64,000 nucleotides of DNA from Candidatus Eisenbergiella merdigallinarum (GTDB lineage: Bacteria > Bacillota > Clostridia > Lachnospirales > Lachnospiraceae): positions 62,001-126,000 of the forward strand of contig DWXE01000039.1 of assembly GCA_019119355.1 (NCBI GenBank), given 5' to 3'. Every line of letters begins with the position of its first letter. Position 1 is the stretch's first letter. The position numbers were made by a program, and so were the translations under genes. A model generated the notes under the pieces. The model ran no database searches. It was not told the DNA's origin and saw only the letters and a program-made list of their open reading frames with translations. Below, piece by piece: positions 54,193 to 63,676 of the stretch.

Positions 54193-54816
54193 ATGGAATT
54201 CCAGAGATTTACCGCAAAAACAGTGAGCGACGCTGTTACCGCAGCCTGCAGGCACTTTGTGGTGACCAGCGACCGCCTGGAGTACGATGTGGTGGAAGAA
54301 GGATCTTCCGGTTTCTTAGGGTTCAACGCCAAACCGGCGGTTATTCTGGCACGGGTCAGGGAAACGGTGGAAGACAGGGCCAGGATCTTCTTAAACGACG
54401 TTTTCGCTGCCATGAACATGACCGTGGCGGTGGATGTGGCTTACGATGAGGAGTCGGGACAGATGGATATCGATTTGAGCGGCGACGAGATGGGCGTCCT
54501 CATCGGAAAGCGCGGACAGACTCTGGATTCCCTGCAGTATCTGGTCTCCCTGGTGGTGAACAAGGGATCCGAAGATTATATCCGCGTGAAGGTGGATACG
54601 GAGAACTACCGGAAGAGAAGAAAGGATACGCTGGAGAATCTGGCGAAGAACATCGCCTATAAGGTGAAACGGACCAGGAGACCGGTTTCCCTGGAACCGA
54701 TGAACCCTTATGAGAGGAGAATCATCCATTCCGCGCTCCAGAACGACAGATATGTGACCACGCACAGCGAAGGGGAAGAGCCTTTCCGCCATGTGGTTGT
54801 AACGCTGAAGAAATAA
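54193..54816 (+). CDS. jag: Jag/KhpB RNA-binding protein (SpoIIIJ-associated)
   Basis: 207 residues: Jag_N domain (FQRFTAKTVSDAVTAAC), KH domain with GxxG loop in LIGKRGQTLDSLQYL, and a C-terminal R3H domain (PYERRIIHSALQ). RNA chaperone-like protein that in Gram-positives partners KhpA and affects cell division. Last gene of the rpmH operon, before a terminator. Confidence 0.95.
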   Translation: MEFQRFTAKTVSDAVTAACRHFVVTSDRLEYDVVEEGSSGFLGFNAKPAVILARVRETVEDRARIFLNDVFAAMNMTVAVDVAYDEESGQMDIDLSGDEMGVLIGKRGQTLDSLQYLVSLVVNKGSEDYIRVKVDTENYRKRRKDTLENLAKNIAYKVKRTRRPVSLEPMNPYERRIIHSALQNDRYVTTHSEGEEPFRHVVVTLKK

Positions 54817-54823
54817 CGGATGA

Positions 54824-54876
54824 GAGCTGCCGCACAGGAAAGGCTTTGACGAGCCCCATGCGGCAGCTCGTTTTTA
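54824..54876 (+). terminator. Terminator after jag
   Basis: GAGCTGCCGCA (54824-54834) is perfectly complementary to TGCGGCAGCTC (54859-54869), followed by GTTTTTATT. A standard intrinsic terminator closing the rpmH-jag operon before mnmE. Confidence 0.9.
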
Positions 54877-54903
54877 TTCACTTGATTCACGATGGAGGGA
54901 ACA

Positions 54904-56295
54904 ATGAAAACGGATACAATTGCGGCCATCGCTACGGCGATGTCGGACTCTGGAATCGGAATCATCCGCATCAGCGGGCCGGAAGCGGTGGAGGTAGCGG
55001 ACCGGATTTTTCAGATCGGAACCGGACATCACAGGCTTCGGGAATATGAGACGCACACGATTCATTACGGGTTTCTTGCGGACGGGGAGGAAATTCTGGA
55101 CGAGGTCATGATTTCCCTGATGCTGGCCCCCAGGAGCTATACGAAAGAAGATACGGTGGAAATCAACTGTCACGGAGGGGTTCTCCTTTTGCAGAAGGCC
55201 CTGAACCTGGTGCTGAAAAACGGGGCCCGGCTGGCGGAGCCCGGGGAGTTTACCAGAAGGGCTTTCCTGAACGGGAGGATCGACCTTTCCCGGGCGGAAG
55301 CGGTGATGGACCTGATTCATTCCCGTAACGAATTCGCCCTGAAGGCTTCCATCCGGCAGCTGAAAGGATCGCTGGCGGAAGCGGTGCGGAAGATAAGAAG
55401 CGAAATTCTGTATGAAATCGCCTTCATCGAATCCGCTCTGGACGACCCGGAACACATCAGCACGGAAGGGTATCCGGAAAAACTCTCCCTCACGGTGGAC
55501 GGACTTCTGGACCGCCTTCGGCGTCTGCTGGAATCTGCGGAAGGCGGAAGGCTGCTGAAAGAGGGGATCCGCACCGTGATCGTGGGAAAGCCCAACGCCG
55601 GAAAATCCTCCCTTCTGAATCTTCTGGTAGGAGAGGAAAGGGCCATCGTCACGGATGTGGAGGGCACCACCCGGGACGCGCTGGAAGAATCCATCCGGAT
55701 TGGAGGAATCAGCCTGAATGTGGTGGATACGGCGGGAATCCGCGACGCGCAGGACGTTGTGGAAAAAATCGGCGTGCAGAAGGCGCGGAAATATGCGCAG
55801 GATGCGGAGCTGATTCTGTACGTGGTGGATTCCTCCCGGGCCCTGGACGAGAGCGACGCGGAGATCATGGAGCTGATCCGGGATAAAAAGGTCATCGTTT
55901 TGTTGAATAAGACGGATCTGGAACCGGCCCTTTCTGAAGAATCCCTCCGGGAACAGTTCGGCAAATGGGGAGAGGAGATTCCGGTGATCAGGACATCCGC
56001 CAGGGAAAACATCGGGCTGGAGGCCTTTGCAGAACAGATTCGGAAGATGTTTTTTCATGGGAAAATCGGGATGGACGACGAGGTGATGATCACCAGCTTA
56101 AGACACAGGGAGGCGGTTCAGGAAGCCTATGACAGCCTGTGCATGGTGAAAAGGAGCCTGGAAGACGAAATGCCGGAAGACTTTTATTCCATCGATCTGA
56201 TGAACGCCTACGCCAGCCTGGGAAGGATTCTGGGCGAAGAGGTAGGAGAGGATCTGGTGAACGAAATCTTCTCCAAATTCTGCATGGGAAAATGA
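54904..56295 (+). CDS. mnmE: tRNA modification GTPase MnmE
   Basis: 463 residues from the ATG at 54904, with GGAGG just upstream (the ATG at 54892 overlaps that site). N-terminal folate-binding domain (DTIAAIATAMSDSGIGIIRISG), helical domain with inserted G domain (GKPNAGKSSLLN, DTAGIRD, NKTD), and the C-terminal Cys-x-Gly-Lys as FCMGK. With MnmG it adds aminomethyl groups to wobble uridine 34. Confidence 0.97.
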   Translation: MKTDTIAAIATAMSDSGIGIIRISGPEAVEVADRIFQIGTGHHRLREYETHTIHYGFLADGEEILDEVMISLMLAPRSYTKEDTVEINCHGGVLLLQKALNLVLKNGARLAEPGEFTRRAFLNGRIDLSRAEAVMDLIHSRNEFALKASIRQLKGSLAEAVRKIRSEILYEIAFIESALDDPEHISTEGYPEKLSLTVDGLLDRLRRLLESAEGGRLLKEGIRTVIVGKPNAGKSSLLNLLVGEERAIVTDVEGTTRDALEESIRIGGISLNVVDTAGIRDAQDVVEKIGVQKARKYAQDAELILYVVDSSRALDESDAEIMELIRDKKVIVLLNKTDLEPALSEESLREQFGKWGEEIPVIRTSARENIGLEAFAEQIRKMFFHGKIGMDDEVMITSLRHREAVQEAYDSLCMVKRSLEDEMPEDFYSIDLMNAYASLGRILGEEVGEDLVNEIFSKFCMGK

Positions 56296-56360
56296 CGGAG
56301 AAAATCGCGCTGCGGCAGAGAAAATCCGTTGAAAACGCGGCCTGCCGCAGGATGAAAACT

Positions 56361-56390
56361 GCGGAGAACCCGGGTCGTGGGGTTCTCCGC
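56361..56390. terminator. Hairpin between mnmE and the convergent dehydrogenase gene
   Basis: GCGGAGAACC (56361-56370) pairs perfectly with GGTTCTCCGC (56381-56390). A short run of T follows on the minus strand (AGTTTTC) and none on the plus strand, so it fits best as the terminator of the minus-strand gene. Confidence 0.6.
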
Positions 56391-56429
56391 GTGAAGATAC
56401 GTATATTTGATCGGTTTTGGATGTTTCGA

Positions 56430-57368
56430 TCAGCTCTCCTCGAAGGAAAATCCGGCTTTGAAGGCCGGGGAAGAGAACGCTTCCCGGAAATCCTTCAATT
56501 CGTAGAGCCGGACGGGAGGAAGCTGTACCCGGCCGGTTTCCAGAAGCTTTAAGGCGGGTTCGAACGGGCCGCAGCGGCTTCCCACGATGGTGAGCTCATT
56601 GACCACCGCCTGGCTCATATTGATGGATGCGTTTCCTGCATAGGTGCTCTTGATGACGATGGTTCCCTTCTTGCGGACGAGGTTCATGGCGTCAGCGAGG
56701 CCGGATGGGGATCCGGTGGCGTCCACCACGAGTTCATAGCCTTCCGTTTCTCCCCGGGTCGCGGTTTTGGCAAAGCGGCTGAAGGTTTCCAGCTTTTCGG
56801 GATGGCGTCCGATCACCGTCAGGTCGATCCCGTTGAGCGCCAGCGCCTGGGCTACGAAGAGGGCAAGCCTGCCGTCCCCGATGACCGCGGCGTTTAAGTC
56901 GGGCCGTACATGCACCTGGTTCAAAATCTCCAGGGCGGCGGCCAGAGGTTCCGTAAAGATGGCGATCCGGGTGGGGAGCGAATCCGGCACCTCATGGAGG
57001 AGGCGGGTGGCGATGGTCATATACTCCGCGAAGCAGCCGTCGCGGCCCGTGAGGCCGATGACTTTGCGGTTCGTGCAATGATGGGGCCTTCCGGTTCTGC
57101 AGTAGATGCAGCGCCCGCATTCCTCATTCAGTTCTCCCACAACCCGTTTTCCCACAAGGGAAGGATCGGAAGAAGTGATCACTTTTCCGACAAATTCATG
57201 TCCCATGACGCCCCTGAAGTCGGGCTTGTACCCCTTTAAAACTTCTTTATCGGTATTGCATACGGCGGAGAGGAGGATTTGCACCAGGCTCTCCCCTTCT
57301 CCTGGTTCCGGGATGGGGTAGTCTTCCCGGTAAACGGCATCCTTTCCGTCATAAAAAACTGCTTTCAT
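56430..57368 (-). CDS. Zinc-dependent medium-chain alcohol/polyol dehydrogenase
   Basis: 312 residues from the ATG at 57368 (AAAGGAGAACCC upstream). Catalytic zinc ligands in AVCNTDKEV (Cys), MGHEFVG (His-Glu) and FTEPLAA (Glu); structural zinc Cys set in ECGRCIYCRTGRPHHC; Rossmann motif VIGDGRLALFV (here GDGRLA where GxGxxG is usual). Oxidises an alcohol or sugar with NAD(P). It lies in reverse orientation between mnmE and mnmG, which are normally adjacent. Confidence 0.88.
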   Translation of the reverse strand: MKAVFYDGKDAVYREDYPIPEPGEGESLVQILLSAVCNTDKEVLKGYKPDFRGVMGHEFVGKVITSSDPSLVGKRVVGELNEECGRCIYCRTGRPHHCTNRKVIGLTGRDGCFAEYMTIATRLLHEVPDSLPTRIAIFTEPLAAALEILNQVHVRPDLNAAVIGDGRLALFVAQALALNGIDLTVIGRHPEKLETFSRFAKTATRGETEGYELVVDATGSPSGLADAMNLVRKKGTIVIKSTYAGNASINMSQAVVNELTIVGSRCGPFEPALKLLETGRVQLPPVRLYELKDFREAFSSPAFKAGFSFEES

Positions 57369-57510
57369 GGGTTCTCCTTTCCGGTTTTTTTCCATTTTAT
57401 CACAGGAGAGCGCGGGGGTCAAAAGGGGGAGGGATCAAAAAACGTCTTTCTTCCCGGCGAAAGATGTTGTATGATAGGTTCAGATTAAGATGGAGACATA
57501 GGGTGAGACG

Positions 57511-59430
57511 ATGGATCAGATTGTAATCAGGACAGATGTATGCGTAGTAGGGGCGGGACATGCGGGCTGTGAGGCAGCGCTCGCCTGCGCCAGGATGGGA
57601 TTGGAAACGGTGATTTTTACAGTGAGTGTGGACAGTATCGCCCTCATGCCGTGCAATCCGAATATCGGGGGATCTTCCAAGGGACATCTGGTGCGGGAAG
57701 TGGACGCCCTGGGCGGGGAGATGGGAAAGAATATCGACCATACCTTTATCCAGTCCAAAATGCTGAACCTTTCCAAAGGCCCGGCCGTCCATTCCCTTCG
57801 GGCGCAGGCGGATAAGGCGGAATACAGCCGCAGGATGCGGATGATCCTGGAGAACCAGGAGCATCTGACCATCAAGCAGGCGGAAGTCTGCGAGCTTTTG
57901 ACGGAGGACGCGGATCCGGAGGAGAGACGGAGGGGCGCGGACAAAAAGGTAACCGGGGTTCGGATTTTTACCGGAGCCGTCTACGAGGCGAAGGCGGTGA
58001 TCCTCTGTACGGGGACTTATCTCAATGCCAGATGTCTCTGCGGGGAATCCATTACCCATACCGGCCCCAACGGGCTGCAGGCGGCTGTGCACCTGACGGA
58101 CTCCCTGAAAGAACTGGGAATCGGGATGCGCAGGTTTAAAACCGGGACGCCGGCCAGAATGGATAAAAGGAGCATCGATTTTTCCAAAATGGAGGAACAA
58201 AAGGGGGACGAGAGGGTCGTTCCGTTCTCCTTTTCCACGGATCCGGAGGAAGTGCAGATCGGGCAGGAGTCCTGCTGGCTGACCTATACCAGCGAAAAGA
58301 CCCATGAAATCATCCGCGCCAATCTGGACCGTTCCCCCATCTATGCGGGGATCATCGAGGGAACCGGCCCACGATACTGCCCATCCATCGAAGATAAAGT
58401 GGTGAAATTTGCGGAAAAGGATCGCCATCAGGTTTTCATCGAGCCTGAGGGGAGATATACCAACGAGATGTACGTGGGAGGGATGTCTTCTTCCCTTCCG
58501 GAAGATGTTCAGCTGGCCATGTATCGGACCGTTCCGGGACTGGAGCACTGTAAAATCGTGAGAAACGCCTACGCCATCGAATACGATTGTATCGACGCCA
58601 GGCAGCTGTATCCCACGCTGGAATTCCGAAAGATTTCGGGGCTCTTTTCCGCCGGGCAGTTCAACGGGAGCAGCGGTTACGAAGAGGCGGCCGCTCAGGG
58701 TATTCTGGCGGGAATCAACGCGGGGAGAAAATGTCTGGATCAGGAACCCGTGATGATCGACCGGTCGGAAGGATATCTGGGTGTTCTTGTGGACGATCTG
58801 GTGACGAAGGACAACCGGGAGCCCTATCGGATGATGACATCCCGGGCGGAATACCGGCTTTTGCTCCGGCAGGATAATGCGGATCTTCGCCTGAGGGAAA
58901 AGGGATTTGAGGCGGGACTGATTTCGGAAGAGCAGATGCGCCATCTGGAAGAGAAGAAGCGGTCGATTGAAGAGGAAGTAAAGCGGCTTCAAAATACTGT
59001 CATCGGAGCTTCTTCGGCAAATCAGAATTTTCTGGAGCGGCATAACAGCGCGCTGCTGAAAACGGGCACCACGCTGGCGGAATTGATGTGCCGGCCGGAA
59101 CTCTCCTATGAAGCACTGAAAGAAATCGATCCGGAGCGCGGGGAGCTGTCCCAGGAGGTTCTGGAACAGGTGGAAATCGAGATCAAATATCAGGGATACA
59201 TCGAGCGGCAGCAGCGCCAGGTGGAACAGTATCGGAAGATGGAAAAGAAACGGATCCCGGACTCCATCGACTATGATGATGTGAAGAGCCTTCGCCTGGA
59301 AGCGCGGCAGAAACTCAAAGAGTTTCGCCCCGTTTCCGTGGGACAGGCCTCCCGGATTTCCGGGGTATCCCCTGCGGACATCTCGGTTCTTCTGGTCTAT
59401 CTGGAACACGAATCCCGCAGGCAGCCATAA
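57511..59430 (+). CDS. mnmG: tRNA uridine-5-carboxymethylaminomethyl modification enzyme MnmG
   Basis: 639 residues. FAD-binding [20 protein letters not shown], the conserved GTYL and [12 protein letters not shown]-type segments (here [18 protein letters not shown]), and the [12 protein letters not shown] block, with a C-terminal helical domain that binds MnmE. Makes the wobble-uridine modification with MnmE. Its ribosome site is weak (GGTGAG). It now has its own promoter region because the dehydrogenase gene separates it from mnmE. Confidence 0.97.
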   Translation: MDQIVIRTDVCVVGAGHAGCEAALACARMGLETVIFTVSVDSIALMPCNPNIGGSSKGHLVREVDALGGEMGKNIDHTFIQSKMLNLSKGPAVHSLRAQADKAEYSRRMRMILENQEHLTIKQAEVCELLTEDADPEERRRGADKKVTGVRIFTGAVYEAKAVILCTGTYLNARCLCGESITHTGPNGLQAAVHLTDSLKELGIGMRRFKTGTPARMDKRSIDFSKMEEQKGDERVVPFSFSTDPEEVQIGQESCWLTYTSEKTHEIIRANLDRSPIYAGIIEGTGPRYCPSIEDKVVKFAEKDRHQVFIEPEGRYTNEMYVGGMSSSLPEDVQLAMYRTVPGLEHCKIVRNAYAIEYDCIDARQLYPTLEFRKISGLFSAGQFNGSSGYEEAAAQGILAGINAGRKCLDQEPVMIDRSEGYLGVLVDDLVTKDNREPYRMMTSRAEYRLLLRQDNADLRLREKGFEAGLISEEQMRHLEEKKRSIEEEVKRLQNTVIGASSANQNFLERHNSALLKTGTTLAELMCRPELSYEALKEIDPERGELSQEVLEQVEIEIKYQGYIERQQRQVEQYRKMEKKRIPDSIDYDDVKSLRLEARQKLKEFRPVSVGQASRISGVSPADISVLLVYLEHESRRQP

Positions 59431-59455
59431 GAATAAAAAGGAGAACATACGTTCT

Positions 59456-60181
59456 ATGTATGATTTGGGACAGTTTCGAAAAGATCTGCAGCAGTTTGAC
59501 ATACAGCTGACGCAACAGCAGGAAAACCAGTTTATCCGCTATTTTGAGTTGCTGACGGAATGGAATGAAGTCATGAATCTGACCGCCATTACGGATTTTG
59601 ACGACGTTTTGAAAAAGCATTTTGTGGACAGCCTTTCCCTCGTCCGGGCATGGCCCCAGATCCGCGAAAGGAGTGCGGCTGTTATCGATATCGGAACCGG
59701 CGCGGGATTTCCGGGCGTTCCTCTGAAAATTGCATTTCCACAGATCAGGCTCACTTTGCTGGACTCCCTGCAGAAAAGAATTCGTTTTCTGAATGAACTC
59801 TCGACGGAACTGGGATTGCAGGATGTGGAGCTGATTCATGGAAGGGCGGAAGACTATGCGGCCCCTTCCAAAAAGCGCGAACAATATGACCTCTGCGTTT
59901 CCAGAGCGGTGGCCAATCTATCTACGCTTTCCGAACTCTGCCTTCCCTATGTGAAAGAGGGAGGATATTTCATATCCTATAAATCCGAAAAGATAGCCGA
60001 AGAGGCGAAAGCGGCAGAACATGCCATTTTCCTGTTGGGGGGAAAGATAGAAGGACAGAAGGAATTCATCCTTCCGGACAGCGATATCTATCGGAATCTC
60101 TTCATGATTCAGAAAGTGCGTTCAACTCCAAAACGGTTTCCGAGAAAAGCCGGAGCGCCTGCAAAAGATCCTTTGAAATAG
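59456..60181 (+). CDS. rsmG: 16S rRNA (guanine527-N7)-methyltransferase RsmG
   Basis: 241 residues. N-terminal helices with YFELLTEWNEVMNLTAI, then the SAM motif VIDIGTGAGFPGVPLKIAFP and VSRAVANLSTLSELCLPYV. It methylates G527 in the 530 loop; loss gives low-level streptomycin resistance in many bacteria. Follows mnmG by 25 bases in the usual order. Confidence 0.97.
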   Translation: MYDLGQFRKDLQQFDIQLTQQQENQFIRYFELLTEWNEVMNLTAITDFDDVLKKHFVDSLSLVRAWPQIRERSAAVIDIGTGAGFPGVPLKIAFPQIRLTLLDSLQKRIRFLNELSTELGLQDVELIHGRAEDYAAPSKKREQYDLCVSRAVANLSTLSELCLPYVKEGGYFISYKSEKIAEEAKAAEHAIFLLGGKIEGQKEFILPDSDIYRNLFMIQKVRSTPKRFPRKAGAPAKDPLK

Positions 60182-60213
60182 TAATAAAATAGTGTGCACA
60201 GGTTTATAAAAAA

Positions 60214-60229
60214 TGTTTCACGTGAAACA
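60214..60229. other. parS centromere site 1
   Basis: A perfect 16-base palindrome TGTTTCACGTGAAACA, the ParB nucleation site conserved across bacteria. It lies right after rsmG and 1.2 kb from parA, the normal origin-proximal position. Confidence 0.95.
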
Positions 60230-60234
60230 TTAGA

Positions 60235-60269
60235 AAAACCGATTCAGTCTCTGAGGCCGAATCGGTTTT
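60235..60269. terminator. Bidirectional terminator between rsmG and the alpha/beta-hydrolase gene
   Basis: AAAACCGATTC (60235-60245) pairs perfectly with GAATCGGTTTT (60259-60269), giving T-runs in both directions. It ends rsmG on the plus strand and the hydrolase gene on the minus strand. Confidence 0.88.
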
Positions 60270-60278
60270 ACTTTTATT

Positions 60279-61226
60279 TTATAAAAAGATGTGAAGCTGC
60301 TGAAGAGTGGCTTCGGGCTGTTCGATATGAGGAAAGTGGCCCGCATCGTCGATTCCGACTTTTTCGATGGCGCTGTTAAAATTGAGATAGTGGTCGGTAA
60401 TCGTTTCGATCTCGCGCTGTCCTTTTCCGTAAACGATATAGATGCAGTGGTTGATCTCCCTGAGAGCATGAACAATTCCCGTATTCATATATCTCCCCAC
60501 ATAACTGGTATAGCTGTACTTCGCGTTGTAGTCCGGATAATGGGATGCTTCGGAATATGCCGTGACCATTTCTTCAGAAATCAAATGCGCATTGTAAAAA
60601 AAATCTTCTCTGAAATTCTGACGAAAGCTCTCCTTCGACGTCATCATGTTATAGATAAATGTTCCCAGGACAGGAAGATCCAAAAGAAACTTCATCAACC
60701 GGGTCTGGCGATTGGGAGAAAGGTTCAGACGGCTCAAACTCTGTGGATTGAGTAAAATCACATCCTGAATGCATTCGGGATCATTATGACATGCCATAAT
60801 CGCGATGGCAGAGGAGTCTCCGGATGCGACGATGTTCGTCTTTCTTCCAATTACATTTTTAGCAAAATCCAGAATCAACTGGACATAAAGATAATTGGTA
60901 TAAGTCATATTGGGTTTGTCCGAAAGGCCATAACCGAGAAGATCGATGACATAGACTTCATGATTCCGGGAAAGCTCATCCACAATTTTTCGATATTCGT
61001 ATCCGGAACTTCCGACGAGCAAATCGTGGAGAAGAAGAAGAGGAGTTCCATTTCCCTTTTTCGTATATTTTATTTTTCCAAATCTCCATTCAAAATAGTT
61101 GGAATCATCTTCCTTCAAAATGTTTTTTAAAGTGCTGGTGGAAAAACAAAATCGGTTCACTGCGTGGAATGCCAGAGCGGTAACGGCGGAAAAAGCTGCA
61201 AGAGATGGAATCGTCTTTTTATTCAT
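60279..61226 (-). CDS. Alpha/beta-hydrolase
   Basis: 315 residues. An N-terminal hydrophobic helix (about residues 8-22) may anchor it in the membrane. Oxyanion region LLLLHDLLVGS, nucleophile Ser in VASGDSSAIA, and catalytic His in DDAGHFPHIEQPE. Substrate unknown; esterase or lipase-like activity is plausible. A minus-strand extended -10 (TGGTATAAT, 61279-61274) lies upstream. It sits between two parS sites, opposite in direction to rsmG and parA. Confidence 0.82.
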   Translation of the reverse strand: MNKKTIPSLAAFSAVTALAFHAVNRFCFSTSTLKNILKEDDSNYFEWRFGKIKYTKKGNGTPLLLLHDLLVGSSGYEYRKIVDELSRNHEVYVIDLLGYGLSDKPNMTYTNYLYVQLILDFAKNVIGRKTNIVASGDSSAIAIMACHNDPECIQDVILLNPQSLSRLNLSPNRQTRLMKFLLDLPVLGTFIYNMMTSKESFRQNFREDFFYNAHLISEEMVTAYSEASHYPDYNAKYSYTSYVGRYMNTGIVHALREINHCIYIVYGKGQREIETITDHYLNFNSAIEKVGIDDAGHFPHIEQPEATLQQLHIFL

Positions 61227-61322
61227 ATCAGGAATTTGCTCCTTTTCTCTTTGAAATTTAGAAATCTGTCTTCATTATACCATAGAAAGAAGTGAGATGA
61301 TAGGAAAAATACAACTCTAAAA

Positions 61323-61338
61323 TGTTTCACGTGAAACA
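61323..61338. other. parS centromere site 2
   Basis: A second perfect TGTTTCACGTGAAACA palindrome, 1.1 kb from the first, in the gap of about 225 bases between the hydrolase gene and parA. A TATAAT box at 61390-61395 without a clear -35 is the likely -10 of the parA promoter. Confidence 0.95.
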
Positions 61339-61451
61339 TCAAAACAAAATTTATACAAAAAGGAGATAGTATTCCCCAAGCAGAAGTGATATAATCGAAA
61401 AGGTAATTAGCGAATGAGAAAAGTGTTTGTGTCAGTTCAATGGAGAAAAAG

Positions 61452-62219
61452 ATGAAGAACAGGGCAATCGCCGTCGCAAATCAGAAAGGCGGGGTCGGGA
61501 AGACTACGACCGCGATCAACCTTTCAGCTTCCCTGGCGGCAAAAGGGAAAAAAGTATTGGTCATCGATATGGACCCGCAGGGAAATACGACCAGCGGGTT
61601 CGGAGTAGACAAAAATGAACTGGAGAATACGGTTTATGAACTGATCCTCGGGGAATGTTCCATTCAGGAATGTCTGCTGAAAGATGTGATTGAGAACATT
61701 TCCTTAATTCCTTCCAATGTCAATCTTGCCGCAGCGGAGATTGAATTGATCGGAGTAGAAAAGAAAGAATTTATTTTAAAAAATGAAGTGGACTGGATCA
61801 GAAATCAGTATGATTTTATTGTAATAGACTGTCCTCCGTCCCTGAATATGTTGACGGTAAATGCCATGACGACGGCGGATACCGTTCTCGTGCCGATTCA
61901 ATGCGAATATTATGCTCTGGAAGGACTCAGCCAGCTGATTCATACGGTAAATCTGGTCAGAGAAAGGCTGAACCCCACGCTGGATATCGAGGGAATCCTG
62001 TTCACCATGTATGATGCCAGAACCAATCTTTCCATGCAGGTGGTGGAAAATGTGAAGGATCATCTGAATCAGAAAATCTATAAAACGATGATTCCCAGAA
62101 ACATCCGATTGGCGGAAGCGCCGAGCTATGGAATGCCGATCAATCTTTATGATCCAAAATCGGCAGGAGCTGAGAGCTATATGGCGTTGGCGGACGAAGT
62201 GATCAAAAGGAAAGGATAA
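61452..62219 (+). CDS. parA: Chromosome partitioning ATPase ParA/Soj
   Basis: 255 residues from the ATG at 61452, 6 bases after GGAG; the ATG at 61440 has no ribosome site. Deviant Walker A KGGVGKTTT with signature Lys, IDMDPQGN and VIDCPPSLNML. Dimerises on DNA with ATP and is regulated by ParB; in Bacillus, Soj also controls DnaA. Confidence 0.96.
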   Translation: MKNRAIAVANQKGGVGKTTTAINLSASLAAKGKKVLVIDMDPQGNTTSGFGVDKNELENTVYELILGECSIQECLLKDVIENISLIPSNVNLAAAEIELIGVEKKEFILKNEVDWIRNQYDFIVIDCPPSLNMLTVNAMTTADTVLVPIQCEYYALEGLSQLIHTVNLVRERLNPTLDIEGILFTMYDARTNLSMQVVENVKDHLNQKIYKTMIPRNIRLAEAPSYGMPINLYDPKSAGAESYMALADEVIKRKG

Positions 62220-62225
62220 GCGGAT

Positions 62226-63104
62226 ATGGCGAAAAGAGGTCTTGGAAAGGGATTGGATTCCCTGATTCCGTCCAATGTGATGGAAACGACAAAATCCCCT
62301 GCGCCTTCGAAAGAAAAGAATGAAGAGGGCGCTGTTGTCGTGAAGCTTTCCATGGTGGAGCCCAACCGGGAGCAGCCCAGAAAGAATTTTGATGAGGATT
62401 CGCTGCAGGAGCTGGCGGATTCCATCCGTCAATTCGGATTGCTGCAGCCGATTCTGGTACAGGATAAAAAGTCCTATTATGAAATCATAGCCGGGGAGCG
62501 CAGATGGCGTGCGGCCAAACTGGCAGGATTAAAAGAAGTCCCTGTTATCATTCGAAATCTGACGGATCAGGAAGTGGTGGAAATCTCTCTGATCGAAAAT
62601 ATTCAGAGAGAAGATCTCAATCCCATCGAAGAAGCGCAGGCGTATAAAAGGCTTTTGGAAGAGTTTCATCTGAAACAGGATGAGGTGGCGGAGCGGGTCT
62701 CCAAAAGCAGAACTGCGGTGACGAACTCCATGCGGCTTTTGAAACTCTGCGAGCCTGTACAGAAAATGGTCGTGGATGGAATGATCAGTACGGGCCATGC
62801 GAGAGCGCTGCTGGCGATCGAGGATCCGGAACAACAGTACCTGATCGCGCAGAAGGTTTTCGATGAAAAACTCAGCGTGAGGGAAGTGGAAAAACTGGTT
62901 AAAAACCTGAACAAACCTCCCAAACCGGCAAAGACGGAGAACACCACGCTGAATGTGATTTATCAGGATATTTCGGAAAGGCTGAAACAGTCTCTCGGGA
63001 CGAAGGTTTCGATCCAGGCAAAAGAAAACGGCGCCGGAAAAATAGAAATCGAATTTTATAATCACGAGGATCTGGACAGGCTGTTGGAACAGATGACCCG
63101 CTAG
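62226..63104 (+). CDS. parB: Chromosome partitioning protein ParB/Spo0J
   Basis: 292 residues. N-terminal KRGLGKGLDSLIP, CTP-binding domain with NREQPRKNFDEDSLQELADSI in two stretches and the GERRWRAAKLAG motif, helix-turn-helix parS-binding domain around EVAERVSKSRTAVTNSMRLL, and a C-terminal dimer domain. Loads at the parS sites 0.9 and 2.0 kb away and slides as a CTP-dependent clamp. Confidence 0.97.
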   Translation: MAKRGLGKGLDSLIPSNVMETTKSPAPSKEKNEEGAVVVKLSMVEPNREQPRKNFDEDSLQELADSIRQFGLLQPILVQDKKSYYEIIAGERRWRAAKLAGLKEVPVIIRNLTDQEVVEISLIENIQREDLNPIEEAQAYKRLLEEFHLKQDEVAERVSKSRTAVTNSMRLLKLCEPVQKMVVDGMISTGHARALLAIEDPEQQYLIAQKVFDEKLSVREVEKLVKNLNKPPKPAKTENTTLNVIYQDISERLKQSLGTKVSIQAKENGAGKIEIEFYNHEDLDRLLEQMTR

Positions 63105-63134
63105 AGCATATTACAAACGAAAGGAAGGTTACAA

Positions 63135-63644
63135 ATGTCAAGTCCTCTGATGGAATATCTGGGGATCGCCGGAATGGACGTCGCATATCTGTTCATCGCG
63201 ATTTTCGTCCTGCTGATCGCCATCATTGTTCTTTTGATCGTACAGATGGTCAAATACAGCAAGCTGAAAAAGAAGTACGAGAAATTTATGAAGGGGAAAG
63301 ACGCAAAGAGCCTGGAACAGGATATTATCGCGCTCTTTGAAGATAATAAGTTTATTAAAAACGAGAACGAAAAGAATCGGAAGGATATTCGCGAAATTCT
63401 GAGACGGATGGAATACTGTTATCAGAAAATCGGACTGGTAAAATACGATGCGTTCCAGCAGATGGGAGGAAAACTGAGTTTCTGTCTCTGCCTGCTGGAT
63501 AACAAAAACAGCGGTTTCATTTTAAATTCCGTGCACAGCAGCGACGGCTGTTATTCTTATACGAAAGAAATCAAAAAAGGAGAGAGCGAAATTTCCCTCG
63601 GAGAAGAGGAGAAAAAGGCTCTGGATATGGCCATGGGATATTGA
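63135..63644 (+). CDS. DUF4446 membrane protein
   Basis: 169 residues. A single N-terminal membrane helix (about residues 14-37) followed by a charged coiled-coil-like segment (KKKYEKFMKGKDAKSLEQDI) and a globular domain (FQQMGGKLSFCLCLLDNKNSGFILNSVHS). DUF4446 genes often follow parB in Clostridia; function unknown. Confidence 0.9.
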   Translation: MSSPLMEYLGIAGMDVAYLFIAIFVLLIAIIVLLIVQMVKYSKLKKKYEKFMKGKDAKSLEQDIIALFEDNKFIKNENEKNRKDIREILRRMEYCYQKIGLVKYDAFQQMGGKLSFCLCLLDNKNSGFILNSVHSSDGCYSYTKEIKKGESEISLGEEEKKALDMAMGY

Positions 63645-63676
63645 ATCCCAAAGCCGGATGAGGAGGAAAAGAAACG

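Noticed and set aside
57441-57468. Terminator or riboswitch hairpin AACGTCTTTC/GAAAGATGTT upstream of mnmG
   Set aside because: A 10-bp stem with one G-U pair and no T-run in a divergent promoter gap; too weak to call.
63645-63676. T-box leader in front of serS
   Set aside because: Only 32 bases separate the DUF4446 stop from the serS ATG; there is no room for a T-box.
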